A program made the translations under genes and the position numbers. DNA of 64,000 bases, taken from NCBI RefSeq assembly GCF_003858535.1, contig NZ_RQTJ01000012.1, forward strand, positions 1-64,000, given 5' to 3'. Origin of the DNA: Paenimyroides viscosum. Its GTDB lineage: Bacteria; Bacteroidota; Bacteroidia; Flavobacteriales; Flavobacteriaceae. The notes beneath the pieces were generated by a model. It was not told the DNA's origin and searched no databases. It worked only from the letters and a program-made list of their open reading frames with translations. This document shows positions 1-9,488 of the stretch, piece after piece (the first letter of the stretch is position 1; each line of letters opens with the position of its first letter).

Positions 1-23
1 TGGAAATTAATTCTAATAAAAAA

Positions 24-60
24 ACCGCCTCAAATTTTAATATTGAGACGGCTTCTTTTT
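24..60. terminator. Bidirectional terminator downstream of engB
   Basis: Stem of about 9 bp (CCGCCTCAA at 25-33 against TTGAGACGG at 43-51, one G-U pair). A T-run follows on the plus side (54-60) and an A-run precedes it (18-24), so it can stop transcription from both sides. Nearly the same stem sequence recurs at 19563-19593. Confidence 0.75.
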
Positions 61-680
61 TATACAAAACTGTTATTTTTAAATATGTCTTGATTTATCT
101 GATCAATGTAGTTCAACACCTCATCTTTACCAAATTCACTTTCAGACGATGTTATAAAAAATGGTGGCACTTCTTCCCAACCATTGGCATGTAATGCTTT
201 AGTATAAGCTGCCGTATGTTTTTGAATACTTCCTTTACTTATTTTGTCCACTTTTGTAAAGATAATTCCAAACGGAATGCCGCTTTCGCCTAAATAAGTA
301 ATAAACTCCAAATCAATTTTTTGTGCTTCGTGACGAATATCAACCAAAACAAAAGCACTTACCAATTGTTCGCGTTTTTCAAAGTATTCGGTAATGAATT
401 TCTGAAAGATCGCTTTTGTTGATTTTGAAACTTTCGCATAACCGTATCCCGGTAAATCGACCAAAAACCAGTTGCTGTTAATTTTAAAATGATTTATTAA
501 CTGCGTCTTTCCTGGACGGCTTGATGTTTTTGCAAGACTTTTATTGTTGGTAAGCATATTAATCAGTGAAGATTTTCCAACGTTAGATCTTCCTATAAAA
601 GCATATTCCGGAATAGGCTCTGTTGGACATTTCTTTACATCGGAATTACTTATGATAAATTCAGCAGTATTAATCTTCAT
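60..680 (-). CDS. engB: Ribosome biogenesis GTP-binding protein EngB/YsxC
   Basis: A 206-aa TRAFAC-class GTPase of the EngB (YihA/YsxC) family, which helps assemble the large ribosomal subunit. All nucleotide motifs are visible: G1 GRSNVGKSS (residues 30-38), the G2 threonine in PGKTQ (57-61), G3 DLPG (75-78), G4 TKVD (142-145) and a G5-like ITSS (177-180). Length is normal for the family. It follows the alpha/beta hydrolase gene after 2 bases on the same strand, so the two are probably cotranscribed, ending at the hairpin at 24-52. Confidence 0.97.
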   Translation of the reverse strand: MKINTAEFIISNSDVKKCPTEPIPEYAFIGRSNVGKSSLINMLTNNKSLAKTSSRPGKTQLINHFKINSNWFLVDLPGYGYAKVSKSTKAIFQKFITEYFEKREQLVSAFVLVDIRHEAQKIDLEFITYLGESGIPFGIIFTKVDKISKGSIQKHTAAYTKALHANGWEEVPPFFITSSESEFGKDEVLNYIDQINQDIFKNNSFV

Positions 681-682
681 AA

Positions 683-1450
683 TTACTTAATATTTCGTTT
701 TTCAAACCACTGGTCTAAAATCTCATTAAACTCGTTTGGTTTTTCCATCATTGCAGCATGCCCGCATTTATCAATCCAAAAAAGATCAGAATCTGGTAAT
801 AATTCGTTAAATTCTTCTGCAACATCTGGTGGTGTTACAATATCGTTTCTTCCCCAAATTATACAAGTACGCGTATTCATTTTAGGTAGATCTTTTGCCA
901 TATTATGACGAATGGCACTTTTTGCAATTGTAAGTGTCTTTATCAATTTAATACGATCGTTTACTGTTGCGTAAACATCATCGACAATTTCTTTGGTTGC
1001 AACCGCCGGATCGTAAAAAACATCTTCGGCTTTCTTTTTTATAAACTCGTAATCGCCACGACGCGGATAAGAGTCGCCCATGGCACTTTCGTACAACCCA
1101 GAACTACCAGTTATCACCAATGCTTCAACAAACTCTGGATGCATCTTTGTGTAATATAAGGCTATATGCCCACCTAAAGAATTACCTAGTAAAATTACTT
1201 TATCGTATTTTTTATGCTTTATAAATTCGTGTACAAATTTTGCAAAAGCTTTAATATTTGTTTTTAATATATTTAGGGTATAAATAGGTAATTCTGGCAG
1301 TACCACTTTATATCCTTTTTTAGGAAAGTAGTTGGCTACTCCATCAAAATTACTTAACCCGCCCATTAAACCGTGTAAAATAACAATTGGTGTTCCTTCA
1401 CCAATTTCAATATATCTAAATTTTCCTTCTTCTATTATGTTTCGCTCCAT
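683..1450 (-). CDS. Alpha/beta hydrolase
   Basis: A 255-aa soluble alpha/beta-hydrolase-fold protein without signal peptide. Visible elements are the oxyanion-hole HG (residues 26-27), the nucleophile elbow GNSLGG with Ser91, a likely acid Asp203 in GRNDIV and a catalytic His231 in [10 protein letters not shown], so the catalytic triad is complete. The substrate cannot be read from the sequence; relatives include esterases and C-C bond hydrolases. It lies immediately upstream of engB in a probable two-gene operon, a pairing that may be positional rather than functional. Confidence 0.9.
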   Translation of the reverse strand: MERNIIEEGKFRYIEIGEGTPIVILHGLMGGLSNFDGVANYFPKKGYKVVLPELPIYTLNILKTNIKAFAKFVHEFIKHKKYDKVILLGNSLGGHIALYYTKMHPEFVEALVITGSSGLYESAMGDSYPRRGDYEFIKKKAEDVFYDPAVATKEIVDDVYATVNDRIKLIKTLTIAKSAIRHNMAKDLPKMNTRTCIIWGRNDIVTPPDVAEEFNELLPDSDLFWIDKCGHAAMMEKPNEFNEILDQWFEKRNIK

Positions 1451-1470
1451 ATATGCGATTTCAATTCGTA

Positions 1471-1478
1471 CAAATATA
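1471..1478 (-). promoter_or_regulatory. -7 promoter element for the hydrolase-engB operon
   Basis: Minus-strand TATATTTG matches the Bacteroidota -7 consensus TAnnTTTG. It would place the transcript start about 16 bases before the hydrolase ATG. No clear -33 TTTG is seen. Confidence 0.55.
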
Positions 1479-1717
1479 CGATATTAATAAAAAATCGGGT
1501 AAAGTTAACGTACTTTAATTACTAAACAACTATTAAATCGCACAACTTTACACCAGCAGTTATTTAAAACATTAGTAATAATTTATACTAAATGCGTATT
1601 TATTTTGAAAGATACTTATATATTATTTAAGGTTGATTAAAATTCGTTAAAAAAAAATTCACTGCTTAAAATCAATAAGTTACCAAAGAATACACTATAA
1701 ACAAAAACTTATCAACA

Positions 1718-1763
1718 AAGTGGTAAAAAGTGGTAGGAAGTGGTAAAATTTTACTTACTTTTG
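1718..1763 (+). promoter_or_regulatory. dcw promoter with three MraZ-type boxes
   Basis: Three perfect copies of AAGTGGTA sit at 1718-1725, 1728-1735 and 1738-1745, each exactly 10 bp apart, so they face the same side of the helix. A perfect -7 element TACTTTTG follows at 1756-1763, about 30 bases before the mraZ ATG. MraZ is known in other bacteria to repress its own operon by binding short direct repeats containing GTGG or TGGG. The boxes cover the expected -33 region, which fits autorepression by occlusion. The repeats are seen; that MraZ binds them is inferred. Confidence 0.75.
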
Positions 1764-1792
1764 TTTTGTAATTAATCTAATGTAAAAATTTA

Positions 1793-2254
1793 ATGCAACC
1801 AATAGTAGGTACATACGAATGTAAAATTGACACCAAAGGAAGGGTGTTGATACCTGCTGCATTAAAAAAACAACTGATTTCTGTTGGTGATGGTTTTATT
1901 CTAAAACGCTCTGTTTATGAGAAATGCGTTGAACTTTGGCCAATGAACGAATGGAACAAAATGTTAGAAAAATTAAACGAATTAAACCGTTTTAACCGCA
2001 AGGCAGACACCTTTATTCGCAAGTTTATGGCGGGCGTAAAGATAGTTGATATTGATGACGCCGGACGTTTGCAAATGAGTAAAGATTTGGTTGAATTCGC
2101 AAATATTTCTAAAGACGTGGTGTTTTCATCGAAAATTAACCTGATTGAAATCTGGGATAAAGATTTATACGAACAAATAGTAAACGATGAAGAAATTGAC
2201 TTTGGCGATTTAGCCGAAGAAGTGATGGGAACAATAAATAATTATGGAGCATAA
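1793..2254 (+). CDS. mraZ: Transcriptional regulator MraZ
   Basis: A 153-aa protein with two AbrB/SpoVT-type half-domains. The N-terminal half carries the typical DTKGRVLIPAALKK segment (about residues 13-26) and the second half the DDAGRLQMSK segment (about 87-96). MraZ proteins form ring-shaped oligomers that bind direct repeats and regulate the dcw operon. It is the first gene of the cluster, directly behind three GTGGT repeats, and overlaps rsmH by 11 bases, indicating translational coupling. Confidence 0.96.
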   Translation: MQPIVGTYECKIDTKGRVLIPAALKKQLISVGDGFILKRSVYEKCVELWPMNEWNKMLEKLNELNRFNRKADTFIRKFMAGVKIVDIDDAGRLQMSKDLVEFANISKDVVFSSKINLIEIWDKDLYEQIVNDEEIDFGDLAEEVMGTINNYGA

Positions 2255-3155
2255 CGAATACGAATATCACAACCCCGTACTTTTAAAAGAAACGGTTAAC
2301 GGTTTAAACATAAAGCCAGACGGAGTTTATGTTGATGTTACTTTTGGCGGTGGCGGACATTCAAAAGAAATTATGCGCCACTTAGGACCAAACGGAAAAT
2401 TGTTTGCTTTTGACCAAGATACCGATGCTTTGAAAAATGCGATTGACGATGAACGCTTTATATTGATAAATGAGAATTTCCGTTTCATAAAACGATTTTT
2501 ACGTGTGTACGGCATTAAACAAGTCGATGGAATTTTGGGCGATTTTGGCGTATCATCTCATCAGTTTGATGTTGCCGAAAGAGGTTTTTCTACTCGTTTT
2601 GATGCCGAATTAGATATGCGAATGAATCAAAACAGCAGTCTTTCTGCCTACGAAGTAATCAATGATTATGACGAAGCCGCATTAAGCAAAATGTTTTTCT
2701 CTTACGGCGAATTAAACAATGCACGCGGTTTGGCTGCAGCAATTGTAACTGCTAGAAAAGAAGAGCCAATTAAAAATTCAGAACAATTAAAAAAAATATT
2801 CTCGCGTTTTTTACCGGCACATAAGAGCAATAAAATTTTAGCGCAGATTTATCAGGCAATTCGTATTGAAGTGAATCAAGAAATGGACGCTTTAAGAGAA
2901 TTCTTGGAACAATCGTTAGAAATTCTGAAACCGGGCGGGCGTTTAAGCGTAATATCGTATCACTCTTTAGAAGACCGATTAGTAAAACGATTCATAAAAA
3001 ACGGAATGTTTGAAGGCGAACCGGAACGCGACTTTTTCGGAAGATTTGAAGTTCCTTTTGAAACCATAGGAAAACTGATCGTTCCAACCGATGAAGAAAT
3101 TAAACAAAATAACAGAGCACGAAGTGCCAAATTAAGAATAGCAGAAAAAAAATAG
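2244..3155 (+). CDS. rsmH: 16S rRNA (cytosine(1402)-N(4))-methyltransferase RsmH
   Basis: A 303-aa class I SAM-dependent methyltransferase (formerly MraW) that methylates C1402 of 16S rRNA in the P site. The glycine-rich SAM loop VTFGGGGHS is near residues 30-38, and the family segment DGILGDFGVSSHQFD and the C-terminal GGRLSVISYHSLEDRLVK block are present. Length is normal. Position two in the dcw cluster, overlapping mraZ by 11 bases and followed after 1 base by the ftsL-like gene. Confidence 0.97.
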   Translation: MEHNEYEYHNPVLLKETVNGLNIKPDGVYVDVTFGGGGHSKEIMRHLGPNGKLFAFDQDTDALKNAIDDERFILINENFRFIKRFLRVYGIKQVDGILGDFGVSSHQFDVAERGFSTRFDAELDMRMNQNSSLSAYEVINDYDEAALSKMFFSYGELNNARGLAAAIVTARKEEPIKNSEQLKKIFSRFLPAHKSNKILAQIYQAIRIEVNQEMDALREFLEQSLEILKPGGRLSVISYHSLEDRLVKRFIKNGMFEGEPERDFFGRFEVPFETIGKLIVPTDEEIKQNNRARSAKLRIAEKK

Positions 3156-3156
3156 A

Positions 3157-3495
3157 ATGGGATTAAACAATATAATAAAAGCAAAATTTTTGGTTGAAGG
3201 GCAATCGTTGAAAAATTGGCTTTTTATTATATACATTGTTTTCTGGACGTTGGTCTTGATTGCAAATAACCACTTTTACGAGCAAAAAATGATGAAAGTA
3301 AAAGATTTAACCGAACAGGTTAAAGAGCTTAGATCAGAATTTGTTGATAAAAGATCAGAATTAATGCAGTTGAGAATGGAATCGAATGTTTCAAAAGAAA
3401 TGGAATTTTATCAGATTTTACCTTCTTCGGTTCCGCCAAAAAAAATAAAAGTTGTTATTGAAAAAGAAAAAAAGTGGTATGAGATATGGGACTAG
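3157..3495 (+). CDS. ftsL: FtsL-like cell division protein
   Basis: A 112-aa bitopic membrane protein: a short cytoplasmic N-terminus, one membrane helix at about residues 21-37, then a heptad-like coiled-coil stretch rich in Lys, Glu and Leu at about 41-80. FtsL sequences diverge strongly, so identification rests on topology, size and position between rsmH and ftsI. In other bacteria FtsL forms a divisome complex with FtsB and FtsQ that activates septal peptidoglycan synthesis. It overlaps the ftsI start by 10 bases. Confidence 0.82.
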   Translation: MGLNNIIKAKFLVEGQSLKNWLFIIYIVFWTLVLIANNHFYEQKMMKVKDLTEQVKELRSEFVDKRSELMQLRMESNVSKEMEFYQILPSSVPPKKIKVVIEKEKKWYEIWD

Positions 3496-5480
3496 CGAAG
3501 AAAACCGAAAATAACAGAATTTACTTTGTTTTCTTTGGAATGCTTGCCATTGGTATTGCCATTTTTTTTAAAATGAGCATTATTCAGTTTAAAGAAGGCG
3601 AGCAATGGCGCAGTAAAGCCGACAGTTTAACGATTAAAGACGAGATTATTCCTGCAAACCGCGGAAACATCTATTCGGCAGATGGTAGCTTATTGGCAAC
3701 ATCTATTCCAAAATACACGATTTATTTCGATCCTTATTCACCGTCAAACGAAAATTTCGAACAAAATATACGCGGTTTTTCAGATTCTTTAGCCAAGTTC
3801 ATTCCAAAAAAATCGGCAGGCGAATACGAAGCTTATTTCCGCAAAGCACGTTCTAACAAAAAACGTTACATACATATTGCTACCAAGTTAAGTTATACGC
3901 AATATATGAAACTAAAATCGTTTCCGCTGTTTAATCTGGGCAAATTTAAAGGCGGAATGATTGTTAACCAGGTGCATGTACGCGAATATCCAATGGGAAT
4001 GATCGCTAACAGAACAATAGGCTACGAACGTGTTAACGACGATAAAACCATTACAAGAAAAGGTATCGAGGCTGCTTTTACCGATTATTTAACGGGTAAA
4101 GAAGGCAAGCGCAAGGTGCAGAAAATGTCTAAAAACCTTTGGAAACCAATTCACGACGAAAACGAGATTGATCCCAAAGACGGTTACGACATTACCACAA
4201 CTATAGATGTGTATGTTCAGGATATTGCGCACCATGCCTTATTAAGTTCTTTGGAATACTATGAAGCCGATCACGGAACGGTGATTGTCATGGAAACAAA
4301 TACGGGACAAATTAAAGCAATATCAAACCTTGGAAAGATTGATGATGGATCGTACCGCGAAACAGTAAATTATGCTGTTTTAGAACGCCATGATCCGGGT
4401 TCTACCTTTAAACTGGCATCGTATTTAGCTTTGTTAGATGACGGAAAAGCCGATACTGCTACTATTTATGATACTCATGGTGGAATTGTAACTTTTTCGG
4501 GCAGACAGGTTCGCGATTCTAACCGTCGTGGTTACGGAAAAATTTCTTTAGGTCGCGCGTTTGAAGTTTCATCCAACACAGTTGTTACACAAGCGGTTAA
4601 TCAGGCTTATAAAGACAATCCGAAAGAGTTTACAGATAAAATGAAAGATTTTGGGTTTAATGCCACTTTAGGTATGGATCTTAAAGGCGAACCAAAATCG
4701 TACATTCCTGTTCCTGGTGATAGAAATTGGAGTAAAATTGCCTTACCATGGATGGCTTACGGTTACGGAATTCTAGTTACACCAATGCAGACTTTAACCT
4801 TATACAACGCTGTTGCAAATAATGGCGAAATGGTAAAACCACAGTTTGTAAAGGAAATTCGCGATGTAAATCAGGTAATCAGAACTTTTGATAAAGAAGT
4901 GATCAACCCGCAGATCGTAAAACCAAAAGTGGTAAAAGAAATGCAGGCAATCATGAAAAACGTGGTTTTAAGAGGAACCGGAAAAGGTTTGCTTTCGCAC
5001 GATTTTTCAATGGCTGGTAAAACAGGAACTGCGCAAATGAATTACGGAAACCGTGGGGGAATGTACTACGCATCGTCTTTTGTAGGATATTTTCCTGCCG
5101 ATAATCCAAAGTATTCATGCATCGTAGTGATCCATAGACCAACAAAACACAGTTATTATGGTGGTGATGTTGCCGGACCAGTTTTTAAACGTATCGCACA
5201 AAAGATTTTTACAGATGTGCCTTCGTTAAAAGAAATCAAAAACATAGAAACTCCGTCACAAGTGGCGGTAAAAAGTTATAAAAATTATTACACAAACGTA
5301 AAACACTCGGGTTCTGCAATGCCTAATGTGGTTGGTTTACCTGCGATGGATGCGGTTGCCATATTAGAAAATTTAGGATTGAAAGTACAGGTTGTAGGCT
5401 TTGGAAAAGTAACAAAACAATCGGTTGCAAACGGAGAAAAAATTACAAAACAACAAACAATAACATTAGAATTAAGTTGA
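3486..5480 (+). CDS. ftsI: Septal peptidoglycan transpeptidase FtsI (PBP3) with PASTA domain
   Basis: A 664-aa class B penicillin-binding protein, the crosslinking enzyme of the septum. An N-terminal membrane helix at about residues 11-30 is followed by the dimerisation/pedestal region (about 55-220) and the transpeptidase domain. The active-site motifs are complete: STFK with Ser306, SSN (362-364) and KTG (512-514). The C-terminus (about 608-664) is a single PASTA domain, seen here from PNVVGLPAMDAVAILENLGL. It overlaps ftsL upstream and shares 4 bases with the TTG start of murE downstream. Confidence 0.96.
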   Translation: MGLAKKTENNRIYFVFFGMLAIGIAIFFKMSIIQFKEGEQWRSKADSLTIKDEIIPANRGNIYSADGSLLATSIPKYTIYFDPYSPSNENFEQNIRGFSDSLAKFIPKKSAGEYEAYFRKARSNKKRYIHIATKLSYTQYMKLKSFPLFNLGKFKGGMIVNQVHVREYPMGMIANRTIGYERVNDDKTITRKGIEAAFTDYLTGKEGKRKVQKMSKNLWKPIHDENEIDPKDGYDITTTIDVYVQDIAHHALLSSLEYYEADHGTVIVMETNTGQIKAISNLGKIDDGSYRETVNYAVLERHDPGSTFKLASYLALLDDGKADTATIYDTHGGIVTFSGRQVRDSNRRGYGKISLGRAFEVSSNTVVTQAVNQAYKDNPKEFTDKMKDFGFNATLGMDLKGEPKSYIPVPGDRNWSKIALPWMAYGYGILVTPMQTLTLYNAVANNGEMVKPQFVKEIRDVNQVIRTFDKEVINPQIVKPKVVKEMQAIMKNVVLRGTGKGLLSHDFSMAGKTGTAQMNYGNRGGMYYASSFVGYFPADNPKYSCIVVIHRPTKHSYYGGDVAGPVFKRIAQKIFTDVPSLKEIKNIETPSQVAVKSYKNYYTNVKHSGSAMPNVVGLPAMDAVAILENLGLKVQVVGFGKVTKQSVANGEKITKQQTITLELS

Positions 5481-6940
5481 AAAAATTAAAAGACATACTA
5501 TATAAAGTATCGATAGATGCTGTTAGAGGTTCTACAAGTATAGACATCTCTGATATTGTCTTTGATTCAAGAAAAATCACTCCGAACTGTGTGTTTATCG
5601 CACAAAAAGGAACTATTTCTAACGGACACGATTATATTGAAAAAGCCATAGAAAACGGCGCAACTGCAATTGTTTATGAAGATGATCCTGCAGTTTTTTC
5701 AGATCATGTAACTTATATAAAAGTTGCCGATGCCAATAAAGCATTAGCGTTTATCGCAGCTAATTTTTACGATAATCCGTCAGAAAAATTGTCTTTGGTT
5801 GGTGTTACCGGTACAAACGGCAAAACAACTATTGCTACCTTATTGCATCAGTTATTTACAAAAGCAGGTTATAAAGTTGGTTTATTATCAACCGTAAAAA
5901 TAGTAATTGGTAACGATGCTTATACTGCAACGCATACCACACCCGATTCTATTTCAATAAACAACTACTTAAACCAAATGGTTCAGGCTGGTTGCAGTTA
6001 TTGTTTTATGGAAGTTAGTTCGCATGGAATTGCTCAAAAACGTACTGATGCATTAGTGTTTAAAGGTGGAATTTTCACCAATCTTTCGCACGATCATTTA
6101 GATTATCACAAAACATTCGCAGAATATCGCAATGTAAAAAAATCGTTTTTTGATTCACTTCCAAAAACAGCTTTTGCTATTAGCAATGCCGATGATAAAA
6201 ACGGAGCGTTCATGTTACAAAACTGTGACGCAAAGAAAACAATGTACAGCATACAGAATGTTGCCGATGTAAACGGAAAAATCATTGAAAGTCAGTTTAA
6301 CGGCATGTTGCTAAACATCAATAATCAAGAAGTTTGGGTACAGCTAATCGGTAAATTCAACGCATCAAACCTATTGGCGATTTACGCAACAGCTCTAGAA
6401 TTAGGCTTAAGCAAAGAAGAAGTTTTGGTGCATTTAAGCACGTTGCAAAGTGTATCAGGTAGATTTCAGTTCATCGTTTCAAAAACTAAAATCACCGCAA
6501 TTGTAGATTACGCACATACACCAGACGCGTTGGAAAACGTACTGAAAACCATTGCTGAAATACGAACATTTAACGAGCAATTGTTTACGGTTGTTGGTTG
6601 TGGCGGAAATCGCGATAAAGAAAAACGCCCAGTAATGGCACGTATTGCAACAGAAAACAGCGATACGGTTATTCTAACGTCAGACAATCCACGCAACGAA
6701 GATCCTTTTGAAATTTTAAAGGAAATGGAAGCCGGTGTTGAAGCACAAAATACCAACAAGTATCTAACAATAGAAGACCGTCACCAAGCCATAAAAACAG
6801 CCTGCAAAATGGCGAAAGAAGGTGATATTATTTTAATTGCTGGCAAAGGTCACGAAGATTATCAGGAAATAAAAGGTGTGAAACATCACTTTAACGATTT
6901 AGAGGAAGTTATCAATTTTTTAAACGAATTCAATAAGTAA
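5477..6940 (+). CDS. murE: UDP-MurNAc-L-Ala-D-Glu:meso-diaminopimelate ligase MurE
   Basis: A 487-aa cytoplasmic Mur ligase adding the third stem-peptide residue. The ATP loop GTNGKTT is at residues 112-118, and DNPR at 403-406 is the motif associated with meso-diaminopimelate specificity, so A1-gamma type peptidoglycan is expected. The start is a TTG whose last two bases lie in the TGA stop of ftsI (TTGA overlap); no ATG exists nearby in frame and the KKLKDILYK opening is typical of relatives. The weak start probably makes its translation depend on ftsI. Confidence 0.96.
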   Translation: MKKLKDILYKVSIDAVRGSTSIDISDIVFDSRKITPNCVFIAQKGTISNGHDYIEKAIENGATAIVYEDDPAVFSDHVTYIKVADANKALAFIAANFYDNPSEKLSLVGVTGTNGKTTIATLLHQLFTKAGYKVGLLSTVKIVIGNDAYTATHTTPDSISINNYLNQMVQAGCSYCFMEVSSHGIAQKRTDALVFKGGIFTNLSHDHLDYHKTFAEYRNVKKSFFDSLPKTAFAISNADDKNGAFMLQNCDAKKTMYSIQNVADVNGKIIESQFNGMLLNINNQEVWVQLIGKFNASNLLAIYATALELGLSKEEVLVHLSTLQSVSGRFQFIVSKTKITAIVDYAHTPDALENVLKTIAEIRTFNEQLFTVVGCGGNRDKEKRPVMARIATENSDTVILTSDNPRNEDPFEILKEMEAGVEAQNTNKYLTIEDRHQAIKTACKMAKEGDIILIAGKGHEDYQEIKGVKHHFNDLEEVINFLNEFNK

Positions 6941-6941
6941 A

Positions 6942-8150
6942 ATGTTATACTACTTATTAAAATATTTAGATGGTATGTTCGATTTTCCGGGATCGGCATT
7001 GTACCAGTTCATCACCTTTCGTTCGGGAATGGCGTTTATTTTATCACTTTTGGTATCAACCATTTTTGGTAAAAAAATCATCAGTTATTTGCGCAAACAG
7101 CAAATTGGCGAAACCGTACGCGAATTAGGCTTAGAAGGTCAGAACGAAAAAGCAGGAACGCCAACAATGGGTGGTATCATCATTATCATGGCAACGTTAA
7201 TTCCGGTTTTGCTTTTGGCACGATTAGAAAACATCTATGTTTTGGTTTTGATTTTAACCACAATCTGGATGGGTGTTATTGGTTTTTTAGACGATTATAT
7301 CAAGGTTTTTAAGAAAGATAAAGAAGGTTTAAAAGGAAAATTTAAAGTTGTAGGACAAATTGGTTTGGGACTTATTGTAGGAGCGATCTTCTACTTTCAT
7401 CCGAATATTACCGTGCGCGATACTCCGAGTATTTTGTTGGAAACCGGCGTAACCAGTAAGTTCGATATTAAATCAACTACTACAACCATTCCGTTTTTTA
7501 AGGATAACGAATTTAATTACGGACAGTTGATTTCGTGGATGGGCGACGGATACGAGAATTACATCTGGTTAATTTTTATACCAATTGTAATTTTTATTGT
7601 AACGGCAGTTTCAAACGGAGCCAATTTAACCGATGGGATCGATGGTCTCGCCGCAGGAACATCCGCCATAACCGTTGTGGCTTTGGGGATTTTCGCATTT
7701 GTGTCGGGTAACTTTGTTTTTGCAAACTACCTCAACATTATGTACATACCCAATTCCGGTGAAATGACGGTTTTCATAGCCGCCTTTGTAGGCGCACTCG
7801 TCGGTTTTCTCTGGTACAACGCATTTCCAGCTCAGGTTTTTATGGGCGATACCGGAAGTTTAACCATTGGTGGTGTTATTGCCGTTTTAGCAATTGCGGT
7901 TCGTAAAGAAATGTTGATTCCTGTTTTGTGCGGAATTTTCCTTGCAGAGAACCTTTCGGTAGTTGTACAAGTAGCTTATTTTAAATATACCAAACGAAAA
8001 TACGGAGAAGGCAGACGCATTTTATTAATGTCGCCATTGCATCATCATTATCAGAAAAAAGGATATCACGAAAGTAAAATTGTAACCCGTTTTTGGATTG
8101 TAGGTATCTTTTTAGCAATTTTCTGTGTTGTATCATTAAAATTAAGATAG
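6942..8150 (+). CDS. mraY: Phospho-MurNAc-pentapeptide transferase MraY
   Basis: A 402-aa polytopic inner-membrane enzyme making lipid I from UDP-MurNAc-pentapeptide and undecaprenyl phosphate. Signature segments are GTPTMGGI (near residue 68), [19 protein letters not shown] (about 109-128), the catalytic [12 protein letters not shown] (about 228-239), [11 protein letters not shown] (about 304-314) and the cytoplasmic histidine block [12 protein letters not shown] (about 363-374). It begins 1 base after murE and ends 1 base before murD. Confidence 0.97.
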   Translation: MLYYLLKYLDGMFDFPGSALYQFITFRSGMAFILSLLVSTIFGKKIISYLRKQQIGETVRELGLEGQNEKAGTPTMGGIIIIMATLIPVLLLARLENIYVLVLILTTIWMGVIGFLDDYIKVFKKDKEGLKGKFKVVGQIGLGLIVGAIFYFHPNITVRDTPSILLETGVTSKFDIKSTTTTIPFFKDNEFNYGQLISWMGDGYENYIWLIFIPIVIFIVTAVSNGANLTDGIDGLAAGTSAITVVALGIFAFVSGNFVFANYLNIMYIPNSGEMTVFIAAFVGALVGFLWYNAFPAQVFMGDTGSLTIGGVIAVLAIAVRKEMLIPVLCGIFLAENLSVVVQVAYFKYTKRKYGEGRRILLMSPLHHHYQKKGYHESKIVTRFWIVGIFLAIFCVVSLKLR

Positions 8151-8151
8151 C

Positions 8152-9483
8152 ATGCGATTGGTAATTTTAGGTGCAGGAGAAAGCGGTGTTGGAACAGCAC
8201 TTTTAGGAAAGAAAGAAGGTTACGACATATTTGTCTCTGATTTTGGCTCGATCAGTGAAAAATATCAGCAAATATTGAATAATGAAAAGATCGAATGGGA
8301 ACAGCAGCAACACACCGAAAGCAAAATTTTAAATGCCGATGTTGTTGTAAAAAGTCCGGGAATTCCAGATAAAGCTCCCATCGTAAAAAAATTGCACGAA
8401 AAAGGCATCAAGGTAATATCCGAAATTGAATTTGTGTATCAGTTTGCAAAAAACACATCAATCGCAATTACGGGTAGCAACGGCAAAACCACCACCACCA
8501 TGCTAACCTATCATTTGTTAAAGCAAGAAGGTTTAAATGTTGGTTTAGCAGGAAACATTGGTGAAAGTTATGGAAAGCAAGTTGTGTTGGATCCTGAAAA
8601 ATTGTTTGTGTTAGAATTAAGCAGTTTTCAGCTAGACGGAAATATCAATTACAACCCGCACATTGCCATTATTACAAACATCAGTCCTGATCATTTAGAT
8701 CGATACGATTATAAATACGAAAATTACATTGCATCTAAATTTCGTATCACAATGAATCAAACAAGCGAAGATTATTTGATTTACGATGCAGACGACGAAG
8801 CCATTAACAACTGGCTGAAAAATAACCAAACAAAAGCACAATTGGTTCCTTTTTCCCTGACAAAGAAATTTGAAAAAGGCGCTTATTTAGAAGATAACAA
8901 CATTATAGCAATGATAAACAACGAAAAAATGACGGTTCCTGTAGCCGAAATTGCAATAGAAGGTAAACACAACGTAAAAAATGCCATGGCTGCTACATTA
9001 GTTGCGCAAATGATGCGCGTACGCAAACAAACAATTCGCGAAAGTTTATCTAATTTTCAAAATGCAGAACATCGTTTGGAAAAAGTTGCTAAAATAAATA
9101 AAGTACAATACATAAACGATTCTAAAGCAACAAATGTAAATGCTACGTATTTTGCATTAGAAAGTATGAATACACCGACTGTTTGGATTGTTGGTGGTGT
9201 TGACAAAGGAAACGATTACGACGAATTAATGAGCTTTGTAAACGAAAAAGTGAAAGCTATTATTTGTTTGGGTATTGATAACACAAAAATCATCAATGCG
9301 TTTTCGCCAATTGTTGATTTAATCGTGGAAGCATCTTCAATGGAAGAAGCTGTAAAACTGGCATCAAAAGCATCAGAAGAAGGTGATACTGTTTTACTTT
9401 CGCCAGCTTGTGCAAGTTTCGATCTGTTTACAAGTTACGAAGACCGCGGAACACAATTTAAAAACGAAGTACAAAAATTATAA
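8152..9483 (+). CDS. murD: UDP-MurNAc-L-alanine:D-glutamate ligase MurD
   Basis: A 443-aa cytoplasmic Mur ligase that adds D-glutamate. The N-terminal Rossmann-like domain starts with LGAGESGVG (6-14), the ATP loop is TGSNGKTTTT (107-116), the central domain contains NISPDHLDRY, and the C-terminal domain carries YINDSKATN and LLSPACASFD. Length is normal. Tightly packed in the dcw cluster, with 1 base to mraY and 5 bases to ftsW. Confidence 0.97.
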   Translation: MRLVILGAGESGVGTALLGKKEGYDIFVSDFGSISEKYQQILNNEKIEWEQQQHTESKILNADVVVKSPGIPDKAPIVKKLHEKGIKVISEIEFVYQFAKNTSIAITGSNGKTTTTMLTYHLLKQEGLNVGLAGNIGESYGKQVVLDPEKLFVLELSSFQLDGNINYNPHIAIITNISPDHLDRYDYKYENYIASKFRITMNQTSEDYLIYDADDEAINNWLKNNQTKAQLVPFSLTKKFEKGAYLEDNNIIAMINNEKMTVPVAEIAIEGKHNVKNAMAATLVAQMMRVRKQTIRESLSNFQNAEHRLEKVAKINKVQYINDSKATNVNATYFALESMNTPTVWIVGGVDKGNDYDELMSFVNEKVKAIICLGIDNTKIINAFSPIVDLIVEASSMEEAVKLASKASEEGDTVLLSPACASFDLFTSYEDRGTQFKNEVQKL

Positions 9484-9488
9484 ACAAA

